Shown here piece by piece: positions 46,472 to 58,900 of a stretch of DNA of 64,000 bases. Source of the DNA: Calliopum simillimum (taxonomy: Eukaryota; Arthropoda; Insecta; Diptera; Lauxaniidae). Below the pieces are notes generated by a model. That model ran no database searches, was not told the origin of the DNA, and saw only the letters and a program-made list of their open reading frames with translations. Positions within the stretch are counted from its first letter, which is position 1. Every line of letters starts with the position of its first letter. The stretch is from positions 104,236,897-104,300,896 of the forward strand of contig OX638370.1 of assembly GCA_951812925.1 (NCBI GenBank), given 5' to 3'. The translations under genes and the position numbers were made by a program.

Positions 46472-47889
46472 CCCGAGACCAGCCCAAAGGAAGCACTCTT
46501 ACAGTTTTTCAATCCGTTTGAGTAAGGAAGAAAAATTTATGCAAAACGACAGAAAAATCTGATATATCTCGTTAACTAGAAACGCTGAAGTGGTGAAATT
46601 TGGCATGATGGTAGGACACTTTACAGTGTGTATACAAATATCTATGGAGCACAAAATAATAACAAGAACAAGTAATGGCAACGAGAACAATAGTCCATGA
46701 AAAAAAATCAATTAATCGACAAAATTCAATTAACAATAAAATTTTGTGGAACAATAAAATAGAAACAGAGACCGAAAATATTGAATTTGGCTCATAAGAC
46801 TTGTAAATTTACGTATGAACTCATATTAATGCGAATCTGTGCTGTGGGCATATATGTACATATGTAGGTAAATGTTCGTGCCTATACATACGTTCGTGTA
46901 TATGTGTTTTTATGTTAGTATTACCCGTCATACATGTTTTTAACTGTAATAAGCGCCATATTGTTTTATCGCACTTCATCATTAAATCAGTTTTTTTATT
47001 TGTGCTTTCAGCAGTGGCGTCCAGATTCAGAGTTTTGTAAAGTTGAAAGCCTCGTGACATTTATTCACCAAGTTTTTGGGAGATGTACAGTGTTTGATAT
47101 AAATGTGAGTGTTCTAAACTTAAGAAAAAATATGCAAAAAATATGGTCACTATGGCGAATTGGCCATGAATTGGTTTGAAGAGAATGGGGTCAATGTTGT
47201 ACCGAAAAATGCAAATTCTCCGAATTTCCCAGATCTACTTATTTTTGAGTCGTTTTTGGGATGAATTTAATTTTCGACCCTAATCCAATGTTCATACATA
47301 GAGATGAAAGAGAAAGAAGGAAATCACAAAAATGAGCTTAATCTCTAGTTTAAACACAGATCTTTGTACGAAACGTTACATGAGATGTAAAGGAACTTGA
47401 AATTTTATTATAAATTGTATAATTCAAAAAGCACCCCGCCAACCCGAGTAAAAATAATAAAGGGCTGAACATGGGCTGAACGTGGGCTTTTTTTGCTTTT
47501 TTAAGGCCGTACGTGGTCTGTACAAAATTAAAAAAGCCCAAAAGGCTGTACACACGGCTGAACAAGGGCTGTACAAAACTAAAAAAGCCCAAAAGGCTGT
47601 ACATGCGGCCGTACAAGGGCTGTACAAATGCACAAAAAAAAATTTGTGTAGAAAACAAATGGGCTGAACATGGGCTGTACATGGGCTGTACGTGGGCTGT
47701 ACATGGGCTGTACATGGGCTGTACAATTGATTTTTTCATTTGAATTGGGCTGAACATGGGCTGTACAATTTATTTTTTCTATTGACGTCAAAATACAATT
47801 TTTTTTTCAGTTTCTTTTTATCATATAAAATTGAATGACTGAATAAATATGATATAATAAATTTTCAGCCAGCTACTCAATAATGATAG

Positions 47890-47965
47890 CTTTGGCTGAA
47901 CTCGTTAACGTGCGTATCGCAGAACACTTGGGATTCCCAGGTTCAAATCCTGAAAGATAAGCCGA
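47890..47965 (+). other. tRNA-like module, left
   Basis: TTTGGCTGAACTCGTTAACG (A-box-like) and CAGGTTCAAATCCTG (B-box consensus GGTTCRAATCC), about 50 bases apart. No acceptor stem closes it, so this is not a functional tRNA gene; a pol III promoter is possible. Confidence 0.45.
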
Positions 47966-48104
47966 AAAAGAAAATTCTTTGAAATGCGAAGTTAAATTAA
48001 AAAGAAAAAAATGTTATTTCATTTTAAAAAAGAACAAGCATCAGGCCAATTTTGTATGGCAGAAAAAAAGAAATAAAAAATAACAAAAAAAAATTTTTCC
48101 GCCA

Positions 48105-48175
48105 TCCTTGGGATTCGAACTCAGGCTATCAATGTTCTGAGTCGCACAGCTTAACGATGTCAGCCACACTTGAAT
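48105..48175 (-). other. tRNA-like module, right (Ser/Leu-like)
   Basis: Read on the minus strand: GTGGCTGACATCGTTAAGC, then GACTCAGAAC, then CCTGAGTTCGAATCCCA. The order resembles the D-arm, anticodon region and T-arm of class II (Ser/Leu) tRNAs, but the acceptor stem is absent. Confidence 0.5.
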
Positions 48176-48561
48176 TTTTTTCTCTTCGCCCAAAATCATA
48201 TAAAATAAATTTCAATAGAAAATAAATTGTACGGCCGATGTACAGCCCAATTCAATAGTAAAATTCAATTGTACAGCCCACGTACAGCCCATGTACAGCC
48301 CATTTCAAAAATAAAAAATAAATTGTACGGCCGATGTACAGCCCATGTTCAGCCCAATTCAATAGTAAAATTCAATTGTACAGCCCATGTACGGCCCATG
48401 TACAGCCCACGTACAGCCCATGTTCAGCCCATATGAAGCATCGTGTACGGCCCAAATGTCCTGCAAAAACACCATGTTTGGCCCTTGTACAGCCCAAAAA
48501 AAGTAATGAAATTTGGCCCTTGTACAGCCTTTGTACAGCCGTAATTTAAAAATTGTTTTTT

Positions 48562-50847
48562 TTACTCGGGAACTTACGCACTACGGCCCTGACCATCATA
48601 CGGGATTTTTGCGTACAAGCATATGAGTATGTGCGGGTGCGGAGTGTACTTGTGTTGATTTGTTTTTTGCCAAAAAAAATAAGCATTTGAATTTTATGGA
48701 ATATATAAAATGCCGCGACACGCCGACCATGAAAATAAGTACGCATATAAGGACATTCTTTTACAAATTGTTCATCTAAGTGGACTAAATTGGATTTAAT
48801 TTGTTTGTTTTGCTTTATTATTCCCTACATCCAGGGTATATTCACTTTTGAATTCTTTCCAGAAAAAATAATTTAGAAGATCTAAGAATTAGTTCATGGA
48901 GGGTTTTTTTTAAACCTAGTACTTCAAAAGTAGTTAAAATAGTACTTTTTGCCATATGGCATAAAACTTACTTTACGCTTATGTGTACCCTGATTCACTA
49001 CCTTTTCAGAATAGGGCCAAAACATGAAAACTAGTTTTGAAATGTACTAGTCATGTACCATTTTTTGAATTTTGTGCATCAGTCAATATCATATTTCAGA
49101 AAGTTCAAAATATCAAAATATAAACTTTAAAACATACCATATTAATTTGGTTCATATTAAAGGTTCCTTTTTTCGCAAAATTATTTTGTGGGGTCATGAA
49201 GTGTTTTTTGTGATTTTAGTACTAAAATAGTACTAATTTGGTAATGTTTGCCAGATACATTTTTTAAAATTGGTCCAAGCATGAAAATCGGCTAAGAAAT
49301 GTCCAAGCTATGGACAATTAAGTGAAGAAGTGTTTGTCATAATTTACCGATTTTCCAATTTTTGCGCCCCTGCCAAAATCCACAAGCAAAATTTTTTTAA
49401 TGCTGTAGCGCAGTGCGGATAATATTTGATCAGGCAAATGTAGACACCCTTACTGGTTTTTATTTTGAAATACGAGTTTTTTATGCTTAAGATAGTTAGG
49501 GCTAAAATAGCATTGCCACACTGACAATTTATTTGGTTTTCCATCTAGTTCATTTGAAACTAACGAAAATTTACAAAACTCTTTATATGTCAATCTAACT
49601 CGGCTTACGCAAAACTAAGCAAAAACTGACTTAATCGCTATAACCAAGCACGTGAGAATGGAAAAGTGTCAGGAAAAGTTTAGTGTCATTCAATAAAAAA
49701 GAAAATTTTTTTCATGGTTTGTAAAAGAATGTTCCATTTGTGTAACAGTATGTGTATATTTGCAGACATCGCAAAAGCACACATACACATACTCTAATAA
49801 ATGCATAAATTTGTTTATGTATGTGCGAGTACACAATTTCACAAAGTAGCAAAGCGAATGACAACCAAAAAACAAAATTTAATCGACGAAAAAAGACAAC
49901 ACTGAAATGCAAAAAAGCAGAGTAAAAAGCGGAAGTGGGCTGCAGTGCGTGTAACAGAGTTTAGACTTCACACAAATACTACTATACTACATGGAATATA
50001 TCGTAGTGTGAGGAATTGAAAACACTTAAACTGTTGTTAGCAGATAATTTGAAAATTTCTACTTTGGCACAAAGGAAAATTCAGTAAAAAATTAAAACAA
50101 AAACAAAAGAAAAAGAATAGAAAGATAAGATAATCTATAATGACGAACAGGTCTTTCAACAAAAAAGGTTTCTTTTTGAATTTCGTGTCATTTTTCAACT
50201 GTCAATAGAAAACTTATGGTTGCATAACAATCACACAATGCACTGAATGGATTTTCGGGATCTACTTCGCACTTATTATCGATTGGAAAAATTTCCGAGA
50301 TTTTGCAGAAATCGGCCTTGCGCCACCTCTAAATGACCTTCAAAATAATTTTAAAAAAAATCACAGCTCACATTTTTTGTCACCCTCTTTCCGGTTTTTG
50401 GGCGAAATCCTGGAAATTCAAAAAAGTTTTTTTTTGCATCAGTCTAGTGTACAGTGAATCCTGAATTTTACGGATCAAATACACCAGTTCAGTGAGTAAA
50501 ATGTGGGAGTAATAAAAAGATTATTATATTTCAAGATGTCTTGTGCAAGCCCCTATTGAACAAAACTTGTTCCAATTTACTAAAATATTTTTACCCATTA
50601 TATAGCGTTTTTATGGGTCGTTTCGGCTTCGTTTTTCAAAAACAGGGTTATAATGGGTTCAATAAATCATTGTAAAAAAATATTCTACGGAAAATTTCAC
50701 TAGGAGTCACCAAAGACAAGAAATGCGTAAAACTAAATAATAATGCGCAAAAATGCTCTGTCGCTGCTCCCAACTCCCTCACGAATGACATATTCGGTTT
50801 TTAAAGGTCCAAAAGTGAGCAGTCCTGTCATTAAGCGAAAGAATAAT
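48562..50847. other. No recognised gene; small repeat fragments
   Basis: A reverse-strand mini-me-like terminus (CCCTACATCCAGGGTATATTC) lies at about 48822-48852. Related TAGTACTTTTTGCC blocks recur about 290 bp apart near 48935 and 49225. No exon found. Confidence 0.4.
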
Positions 50848-51050
50848 CACACAATAGAAATTTTTGTTTAGTTTTAATACCAAAAAATATTTATTTAGAA
50901 CAAAAAAGTATTAATTTTAAACTATTTTGGAATAAATTTCATACTTTTTTGGAATAAATTAAAAACTGTTTTGGAAAAAAATCTAAATTCATTGCCAAAA
51001 AAGTTTAAAATCAATATTAAAGGGAATCAAAAGTAAAAAAAGTAAACTAA
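50848..51050 (-). mobile_element. TA-target MITE (CACAGTAAAAAATT family), reverse copy
   Basis: Shows the reverse complement of the 16823-17046 interior (CTATTTTGGAATAAATTTCATAC and related blocks). Ends are diverged. Confidence 0.65.
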
Positions 51051-53302
51051 CATTTCTTAGTGCGCAAAATATACTAGATCTACTACTATCGCACGATAAC
51101 GCAAACACTGTTAGCCCAAATGGTTATGCGTATGTGCTATTGAATTTATTGCGTGCGTGTTGTTACGCTCTTGTTGACGTCTTGTCTTCGCCAAGTTTTA
51201 ACCTATTTTCGCTATCAGCTTCGCATACACCGCTTCGTCCTGCACCCTACGCTACGCACGACGGCACCGCCTACCACTTTAGCATTCATTACGTTACATG
51301 TGTGAAGATGAACAGTAGCAGAGATGAGATCATTAGCCATGAATTAGAGACGCCTGTTTTTTGTTCACCCTTGCCAGGCAATACGACGACAACGACAACG
51401 ACGATGGCATGAACTGTAGGGGGCGCAGCAGGCCGGAAACAAATGAGCAACCGTTTTTATAAAGCGCGCGCCAATTCCTATCGCTGTCGTCGTTTGCGGC
51501 GTTTGTTCGTGTTACTTTTATGTTACACATTGTACGCATTACGTTGTATATTACGTTATCTTATGCGAAGGATCCTGAGGACTGACTGTGGGCAATTGGG
51601 AAGCATCACATCGATGTTATGCTATTTCTTGCGGCTGATTTGCTCAGCTGCGTCAGCTGAGTCCTCAGTCTGTCTGTCTGTTTGAGTTGCTTACGTTAGA
51701 TGGCATCGTCATCACTGTTGTTGTCACGTTACGACGTTACGATGCGCTGCGTTGCGTTGCTCTGTATTGTGTTGTATAACATCGTGCAGCACGTTTATCT
51801 ATTAATCATTATTTGATTGCGGTGAGTTGATATACCGGAAGTGTGGAGTTGAGGCGGCCTGCGGATACGGATACACGTAAATTGTTTTTATGATGCTTGC
51901 GCCCTAGTACCTCTGTTGATGATTTTATTTTTTTTTTTTTTTTTTTTGTTTCCATTTTTTTGTTTATTTTCTGTTACTGCGCTTGGGTTGTTGCCTTAAG
52001 AGCAGTAGTGTTTGTATGTGTGTTACTTTTAATTTTTTGTTTGTGTACGTGGAATATTTTGCCCAAGAGTATGTAGCCCCGTATACCTGCCAAAATGACA
52101 CTCTACCTCCCTGACTGTCCGTCTGTCTGTCTGTCAGTTTTGTTGCCACTTGAATGATGAAGTTCAAGGACTTTTTATGTTTTTTTTTTTCTACCGACGA
52201 CTGCTCAAAGACGGAAGACATGCAGTATGATAAATTAATTTTTCTTTCTAATTGAGCAGCTAAAATGTGACGAAAGTTATTAAGTTGTCCTTTTTTTTTA
52301 CAAAAATTTTATATGTTGACTGATGTGACAGCTTCACTTCATATTGTGGTGAAGGAAGCGCAACCAACAAACCAACGGGTAAAGTGTGGAGTGAAGTAGC
52401 AGCTCAAAGCAATATTCACAACTTTCCGTCTTTATGTTTGCGCGTCTTATGAACAACCGCAACGCGTTATCCTGCCCTTATCACTTCCAGCTGATGAATT
52501 CGCCGCATCACACAGCAGCATCCGAGGATTTCATTTGAGAAAAAATGTTTCTTTTTTCACGCATGCGATTTTACTTCCCACAGCGTTTCCAGTGTAGACA
52601 TTTAACAGTGAGAGTGAGCCGTTTTCTCTCAATCTCAACTGTTATACACTCATGTTGTTGCCTCACATGCTGTTTATTTACAGCTGTTAGTGCCACTTAA
52701 CAGTGCTAGCTGTTGTTGTTGAAACTGTTAATGTTTAACAGTCGTTTTGTTTACATTTTTCACTTTAATTGATTTGTTGTCAATCACAATAAGCGCGCTT
52801 TTAAACTCTACTGGGCCAAATCGATGTCTTAATTGCGGAAAGCTTTTTTATTTAAAATAAATAAATAACACTGGTTTACAGCTAAAAAATACCAAAGTTG
52901 AAATTAATGTGGTTTAATAGTATGGGATTTTCTAAGGACAAAAATTTTTTTTTATTTTTTTACAGTTGTAAATTTTACATGGAGAACATTTTATGTTTTT
53001 CATGGTTTCACTGAAATCCTTATGAAATCCAAACAAAGAGTCTGTTCATTTATAGCTTAAAAGTTTCATAATTGAATACACTATGCAATTAAAATTAACA
53101 TTCATGAAAAATAAAAATGAAAACGTTCCAAAAAAACAAAAAAAAAATTCGAATTCTTCAACTTTAAGGAGTCATAAATAAGCCATTTGTTGTCCGAACT
53201 GTAAAAAAAAAAAATTTGTTATTAGAAAACCACATTATTTTCATTCTGCGTACTTTCCCAAACTTGGATTTTGTAAACCAGCGTAATTTTATAGAAAAAA
53301 AG
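51051..53302. other. GC-richer segment then AT-rich DNA; no supported gene
   Basis: 51100-51860 is notably GC-rich for this window, with CGTTACG/TGTCTGTC words. Two plus-strand open frames (51134-51412, 51443-51685) lack any domain and could be part of a 5' UTR or promoter region. Microsatellites at 51665-51685 and 52120-52140. Confidence 0.3.
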
Positions 53303-53517
53303 GCGTTAGGAAACAAACATTTTCATATAAATTTGGGCAATAATCATTTTGGAAATAACGCTCAAATTTGGGCTTTATTTCGTTTTTTTTGGGCGTTGTT
53401 TCTTTTTTTTTACTTTAAATTTTTGGGCGTTATTTCCAAAATGATTATCGCCCAAATTTATATGAAAATAATTTGGGCGTTTTTTCGTTTTTGTTTTTGG
53501 GTGTTATTTCCTAACGT
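53303..53517. mobile_element. MITE with GCGTTAGGAAA ends, copy 1
   Basis: Inverted ends GCGTTAGGAAAC and GTTATTTCCTAACGT, with an interior of GGGCGTTATTTCC / GGAAATAACGCTC and TTTGGGCAATAATCATTTTG palindromic blocks. Other copies lie at 55241-55680 and 57975-58378. Non-coding. Confidence 0.75.
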
Positions 53518-54085
53518 CTATATGTACATCTTGAATTCACCCAGAAAAGCGGACCCCAGAAGAAGTTAAAGATGCAAAATATAAGGAAACCGCAATCTAA
53601 GCTCAGATTCTTATATGTAAGACCCCAAGCTACTAGTAAGTAGATGCTGCCAAGATCTGCAGTGGTCCATTTTTATATTACTCCTACCCCCGGTCCAGGC
53701 CTACCATGATTTTCCGTACTCGTTTTTTATAGCCGTTTATGATGGACCGGGATTTCTAAATTACGAATATGAACTCGGTTTTTTTTATCATATCCTGATC
53801 CTGAGTTATATTTGCTTAAAAATGCAAAAATCTCAGTTTTATGGTCTACTTAAAGCTACATAAAGAAAGCAGAAAACGGTAACATTAATTTTTGTCAATG
53901 GATTTGAATAGCCAAAATCATTCTCAACAAGCCATAACCACATAATTTTTCCGTCGAATTACTACTTTACCCTTTTTTGTAATGGCTATTAACATTACAA
54001 AAAAAGGGTTCTTGCAACGCCATACAAAGGATTAATGATTTCATGGTTTGGGATTTTAATACATATATGTATCTCAAAAGCAATA

Positions 54086-55046
54086 CAGGATGTATCGCAT
54101 AAGGTTACAAAGCTTCTGGGAAGTGATAGAAGAGGCCTAGACTAACAAAAAATTCCACTTGAGAGTGGGGTCTAAAATGTTAAAAGGTTTAAACTGATTT
54201 TCTGACCTGTTTTACAAAACAAATTTTTTGGGTCACGTTAGCATTTTAAGGAAAACTTTATTGTAAAAAATTTTAGTTAATCGTATGAGTTTTTCAAGAG
54301 TGTATTTGGTTTATAGAGTTTAAAAAGATTTCGCAAAGTTCTGGACCTTTAAGGTTGATATTTTGAATTTTTTCCCTAAATTTTGGCTTTAGCGGCCATT
54401 TTAGTATGAAATAGGTCCTATTATTATAAACTTTTATAATTTTTTTTCTGTCCTCGTTAAATTTTCTTTAATTCGATAGTACATTTATCATACCAATTTT
54501 TTAATTTGAGGTCAAAAAAAAATACTTTTCACGAACAATCCGTTTGAAGGCTACAGTAGATAAAGGAGAGCGCGTGTATCGCGGACATCATATGCAGCGC
54601 AACGCAAACGAGAACCCGTGCATTTTTTTCTGACCTCAAATTAAAAAATTGGTATAACAAATGTACTATCGAATTAAAGAAAGTTTAACGAGAATTAAAA
54701 AAAAAATATAAAAGCTTATATTAATAGGACCTTTTTCATACAAAAATGGCAGCCAAAGTTTAAAATTAGAAACAAAAATTTTAAATATCAATTTTGCAAA
54801 TCCAAAACTTTACGAAATCCTTTTGAATCTTTCAAACCAAATACATTCTTACAAACTTCATACAATTAGCTTAAACTTTGCAACAAAAGTTTTTCCTAAA
54901 ATGCTAGGGTGACCCAAGAAAATCAGTTTTAATCCCATAACTCCTCAGAAGTACATTTTAGAACCCCCACATCAGACACAATTTTGTTAGTCTTGGCCTC
55001 CTTTATCACCTCCCAGAAGCTTCGTAACTTTATGCGATACACCCTT
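54086..55046. mobile_element. Large palindromic element (961 bp)
   Basis: Arms of about 430 bp in inverted orientation run from CAGGATGTATCGCATAAGG to the matching TTTATGCGATACACCCTT. They enclose a GC-richer spacer at about 54530-54630 (GAGAGCGCGTGTATCGCGG). TA lies on both sides. Arm identity is high but not perfect. No protein is encoded. It is a separate family from the foldback elements at 23984 and 26790. Confidence 0.8.
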
Positions 55047-55240
55047 TATATGCTATTTTGATGAAAATTGGTGGACGAACATATGTGATTATCACTTAAT
55101 TTAGGTGCATTCTTCTTGTGCATCTTTCTCGACATTGGAGTACTGACAGGGACAGTAATGGCATATCTGCCTGTACATGTTCAGTTATTTATTTTCTAAA
55201 ATTATTCTTTTTATGGCTTATTTTCAATGCGTTGGTTAGG

Positions 55241-55680
55241 TGGTAGGAAATAACCCTCAAAAAGAAAAATGATATTATTTTCATATCAATTTGGGCAATC
55301 ATCATTTTGGAAATAACGCCCAAAATTTGAGCTTTGTTTCGTTAAAAATAGGGCGTTACTTCTTTTTTTGTTTAAAACTAAATAACGCCCAACTATTAAA
55401 ATGTAACAACGCCCAAAGCCCAAAACGAAATAACGCCAAAATTATTTTCATATAAATGGTTAATTTTGGAAATAACGAACAAAATTTATTCATATGAAAA
55501 TAATTTTAGAGTTATTTCGTTTTTTGTTTTTGGACGTTTTTTTAAATGAAATAACGCTCAATGTAAAACAAAATAACGCAAAAATTTTTACCAAAATAAA
55601 GCCCAAATTTTCGCTGTTTTTTTTTTCAAAATAATTATCGCCCAAATTATTTTAATATAAAATTATTTGGTTTTTGTTGT
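55241..55680. mobile_element. GCGTTAGGAAA-type MITE, copy 2 (rearranged)
   Basis: Starts near GGTAGGAAATAACC and repeats AATAACGCCCAAA and ATTTTCATATMAATTTGGGC blocks many times; the right end is diverged. It is longer than copy 1, with internal duplications. It lies about 280 bp beyond the 3' end of the ARMC3-like coding region. Confidence 0.55.
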
Positions 55681-55802
55681 TTAGCACTAGCTTTGAGAAA
55701 TATATAATACATTCCGAAACTACTTTCGAAACATATTTTTTGTCCAGAAACAAAACTGACCTCACCCACTTACAAAATCAAAATAAATATAAAGTTTGAC
55801 AA

Positions 55803-55808
55803 TTTATT
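55803..55808 (-). terminator. Candidate polyadenylation signal of the ARMC3-like gene
   Basis: AATAAA on the minus strand, about 150 bases past the stop codon at 55957. Such hexamers are common in AT-rich DNA, so support is modest. Confidence 0.4.
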
Positions 55809-55956
55809 CAACGTATCCATCCACCACACAAGTATTATCGTATCATTTGTTTAATCAATTTTTAAAATCAAACAATTTAAATAGTTTCACGAAAATTGCC
55901 AAAAAAAAAAAAGAATTTTTCTTCATAACCAACATCTATCTCCCTTATTGAATCGA

Positions 55957-58900
55957 TCAATATATACGCAGATATTGCAGGGCCTGCCGACTCTGCATCG
56001 GATACAATGACCCAACATTGTACATGAGATCAACAACATGTGTTGGTCGTAACATACGCCACGGCATAAATTGCATCGTCTTCTTGTCACAATGCACATC
56101 CTGATCGATTTCGACTGGCAATGGTAACTCATTGAAAAGCATCTTTCCATCAACACTGCGTTGCAGGGTGCATGGCAGACCAATCTGATCTGCCAGTGCT
56201 TTAAAGAGTATCGCACGCTCAAATTGACAGCCACTACGTAATAAGCCCAGAGGTATAATATTACAATGCGTTTGACTGCCAAGCTCTTTGAGATGACACT
56301 GGACCTGATGTCGTGCACATTCTTCGGTAGAATTCAGATCAAGAATTTTCAGCTCTTCACCCAAAACTTCAGCTACCAAGGTTGCGATGATTTTTGCACG
56401 TTTAGCAAGGTTATCAAAATCAATGCAACGCTTCATTTTCGGTGGGTTTGCCACAAGATCTTGCTCCTGTTGAATGAAAGAAAAAACGAAATTAATAAAT
56501 AAGAAAACAAGCAGTTTGGTTGTAGTGCAATGTAGTACAGTATTGTTTTGAGTGCAGTGTATTATGTATATCTAGATGTTTAATGTACTCCTGATTCAGT
56601 CTGAGTAGATATCTCAACCTCAATATTATAACTAGTAACTCCAATTTCCTAGTTTTGTGATAATTCAATTTTTAGATTTTTAAAAATTTGAATTTGCACT
56701 GATTTTCGACTTTTCTTGTTTTGTTTTTTTCTTATATTTTTGCGCCACTTTAGAGAGCTCTGTTTGGAGAGGATTGTGCGCAAAACTATGGAGAATATCA
56801 TAGGCCACTTAGCCCAAGAATGCTAATTTAGGAGTTTCCCAGTTATAGCATTGAGGAGATATGAAAATTACCTCCAACTCCTCATTTAGCGCATCCAAGT
56901 AACTTGGCAAACGATCATCACCAGGACGTCGACAGTAAGACCAAGTTTGTTGCAAATTTTGATTTGAAAAACAGTATGATGGTACTTCAATCACAAGTTC
57001 GGAAGGATTTTTTAGTTTGTTAAAATTAACAACCAAAACTGGATCTAGAGGTGAAACTTCCTCCTTTAAAATCATTAAAAAGTCACGAAAATCTTCGAAT
57101 TTTTTCTTCGAAACCATGAAATCACCAAGAGATGTAACGTCCGTAAAAGTTAGATGATTTCGAATGCAAAACTTTAAGCTGGGAACCTTAGAGAGTATAG
57201 CCTCAATTGCTGGACCCCAAGTAGGTACACAAAAGGCGTGTTTCTGGTGGAATATGAGTCTAAAGGAAAAAAACAAGCGCTAAGAATATAAGTACGTAAT
57301 TGTTGTCATTAAAATGACTCACACTTCCAAAACACCTTCATCAACATACTCCGTGACAAAATCCATAAATCTGCTAGTCTGCATTATGAAATTCGTGACA
57401 GAAGTTTTCACCAAATTCGCCAACGACTTGAGGCCACGTTTCATCGATGTTGATATTTTGTAGGTAAGTAAACGGCTTCGAACTTCTTCCTCTTCGATTA
57501 GGGTGCATAAACAGCGGAAAATGTTATTAACCACAATGGCTGCGGAGAATGAATTCTACAAATGAATGAAATATGAAGTGACAGACACAATGATACAATT
57601 GAAATTTATATCCGTCTCTACCTTTAGCAAATTGGACATATGACGAATGAGCGACTTTGATTCCGCCACAGCTGCGCGATACTCGTTGTTCTGTGCCAGA
57701 TTCTCTAGAATTGTTAGTAATAACAATATGAAATCAATCGATAGATTCGGCAGGCCATTTGAGAATATTTCGCCAATACTCTCTGGGAACTTTAATCTTA
57801 ACAGTTCACCGGCTGTCTTGTGGAATGCATAAACCAGCAAATTGACAACAAGTTCTGCTGACTGCTCGCGCGTTTTAATTGCGACCGCTTTATCGCACAT
57901 TATACCTGTAAAAATAAGTAATACAGTATTGGAAATATGGAGCTCAGTTTGGAATGTTTAGCTCTTAAAAAACAGCGATAGGAAACAATACCCAATGAAA
58001 TAACCCCCAAAAAAAGTGAAACAACGCCCAAAAAAATAAACAAAATAACACCCAATAATTGAAATGAAATATCGGCCAAACAATGTGAAATAACCCCCAA
58101 AATTTTTTCATACAAATTTGGGTAATAATCACTTTGGCAATAACGCCCAAAAATTTGGGCTTTGTTACGTTAAAAATTTGGGAGTTTTCATTTCTGTTTT
58201 TGGCGTTAATTCACATTGTTAGGCCGATATTTTTTTTTTTTTTCAGTAAGTTTTTTTCCAAATCTTTAACGAAAAGCCCAAATTTTGGGCACTATTTCCA
58301 AAATGATTATCGCCCAAATTTATATGAAAATAAATAGAGCATTATTTTGAGTTGTTTTTGGGCTTTATTTCCTAACGCGAAAAAAAAAAAAATAATTTCT
58401 TTTTTTTTCCATCCCTAAAAATAAATCTAAAAACTAGTAAAGGTGTAACCTCTGGCCTGGCCAAACATCAAAAACCCTACACAGCAGTATTTTGAAGCTT
58501 TTGCTTAAATGGGAGGTGCCACGCCCTCTTGTCCGATTTCACCCAGTTTTTGCTCAGAGCTTGCGCTAATAATTCGTAGTACTTATGCGTATTTTGGTTA
58601 AATTATCGAGAAAAATACTCCCAAAGTTGCATTTTGAATATATTTTTTGTATGGGCGGTAGACGTGTCCGTTGACCAATTTCACCCATTTTCAATCCCAC
58701 AAGCTTTCTTTGACGACAAAGGCAGTGTACTATATTTCATTTTATTATCTTGCTTAGTTTTCCCAGAAAATGTATTTCCACGCACACCCAGCCAGCCAGC
58801 CAGACAGACGGACATGGCTATATCGACTCAGCAGGTGACGCTGATCAAGAATATATATACTTTTCTTATCTGCCACGCCTCCTTGTCCGCGTTACAAACG

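Larger units (their letters stand above)
47442..48561. mobile_element. Palindromic element with inverted GGGCTGTACAT arrays and tRNA-like modules
   Basis: Ends are CCCGAGTAAAAA and, inverted, TTTTTTACTCGGG. The left part (47460-47775) is an array of GGGCTGTACAT / GGGCTGAACAT units, over a dozen in all. The right part (48225-48545) is the inverted array (ATGTACAGCCC, ATGTTCAGCCC). Inner arms share GTACAATTTATTTT...CTATTG and its complement. Between them lie two tRNA-like modules in opposite orientation (about 47890-47965 and 48105-48175). Frames on both strands encode MYSPCTAHVQP-like repeats, an artefact of the unit. I do not recognise the family. No clear target duplication was seen. Confidence 0.7.

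Noticed and set aside
46269..46521. Frames encoding (LV)n or (TK)n repeats
   Set aside because: Translation of the ACCAAG hexamer array; not a protein gene.
47350..47757. Long frames encoding MYSPCTAHVQP-type repeats
   Set aside because: They translate the GGGCTGTACAT minisatellite and appear in several frames on both strands.
47890..48175. Functional tRNA genes
   Set aside because: A and B boxes are convincing but no acceptor stem or complete cloverleaf can be formed.
51134..51685. Two plus-strand frames in a GC-rich patch
   Set aside because: No domain or splice support; more likely promoter/UTR-like sequence.
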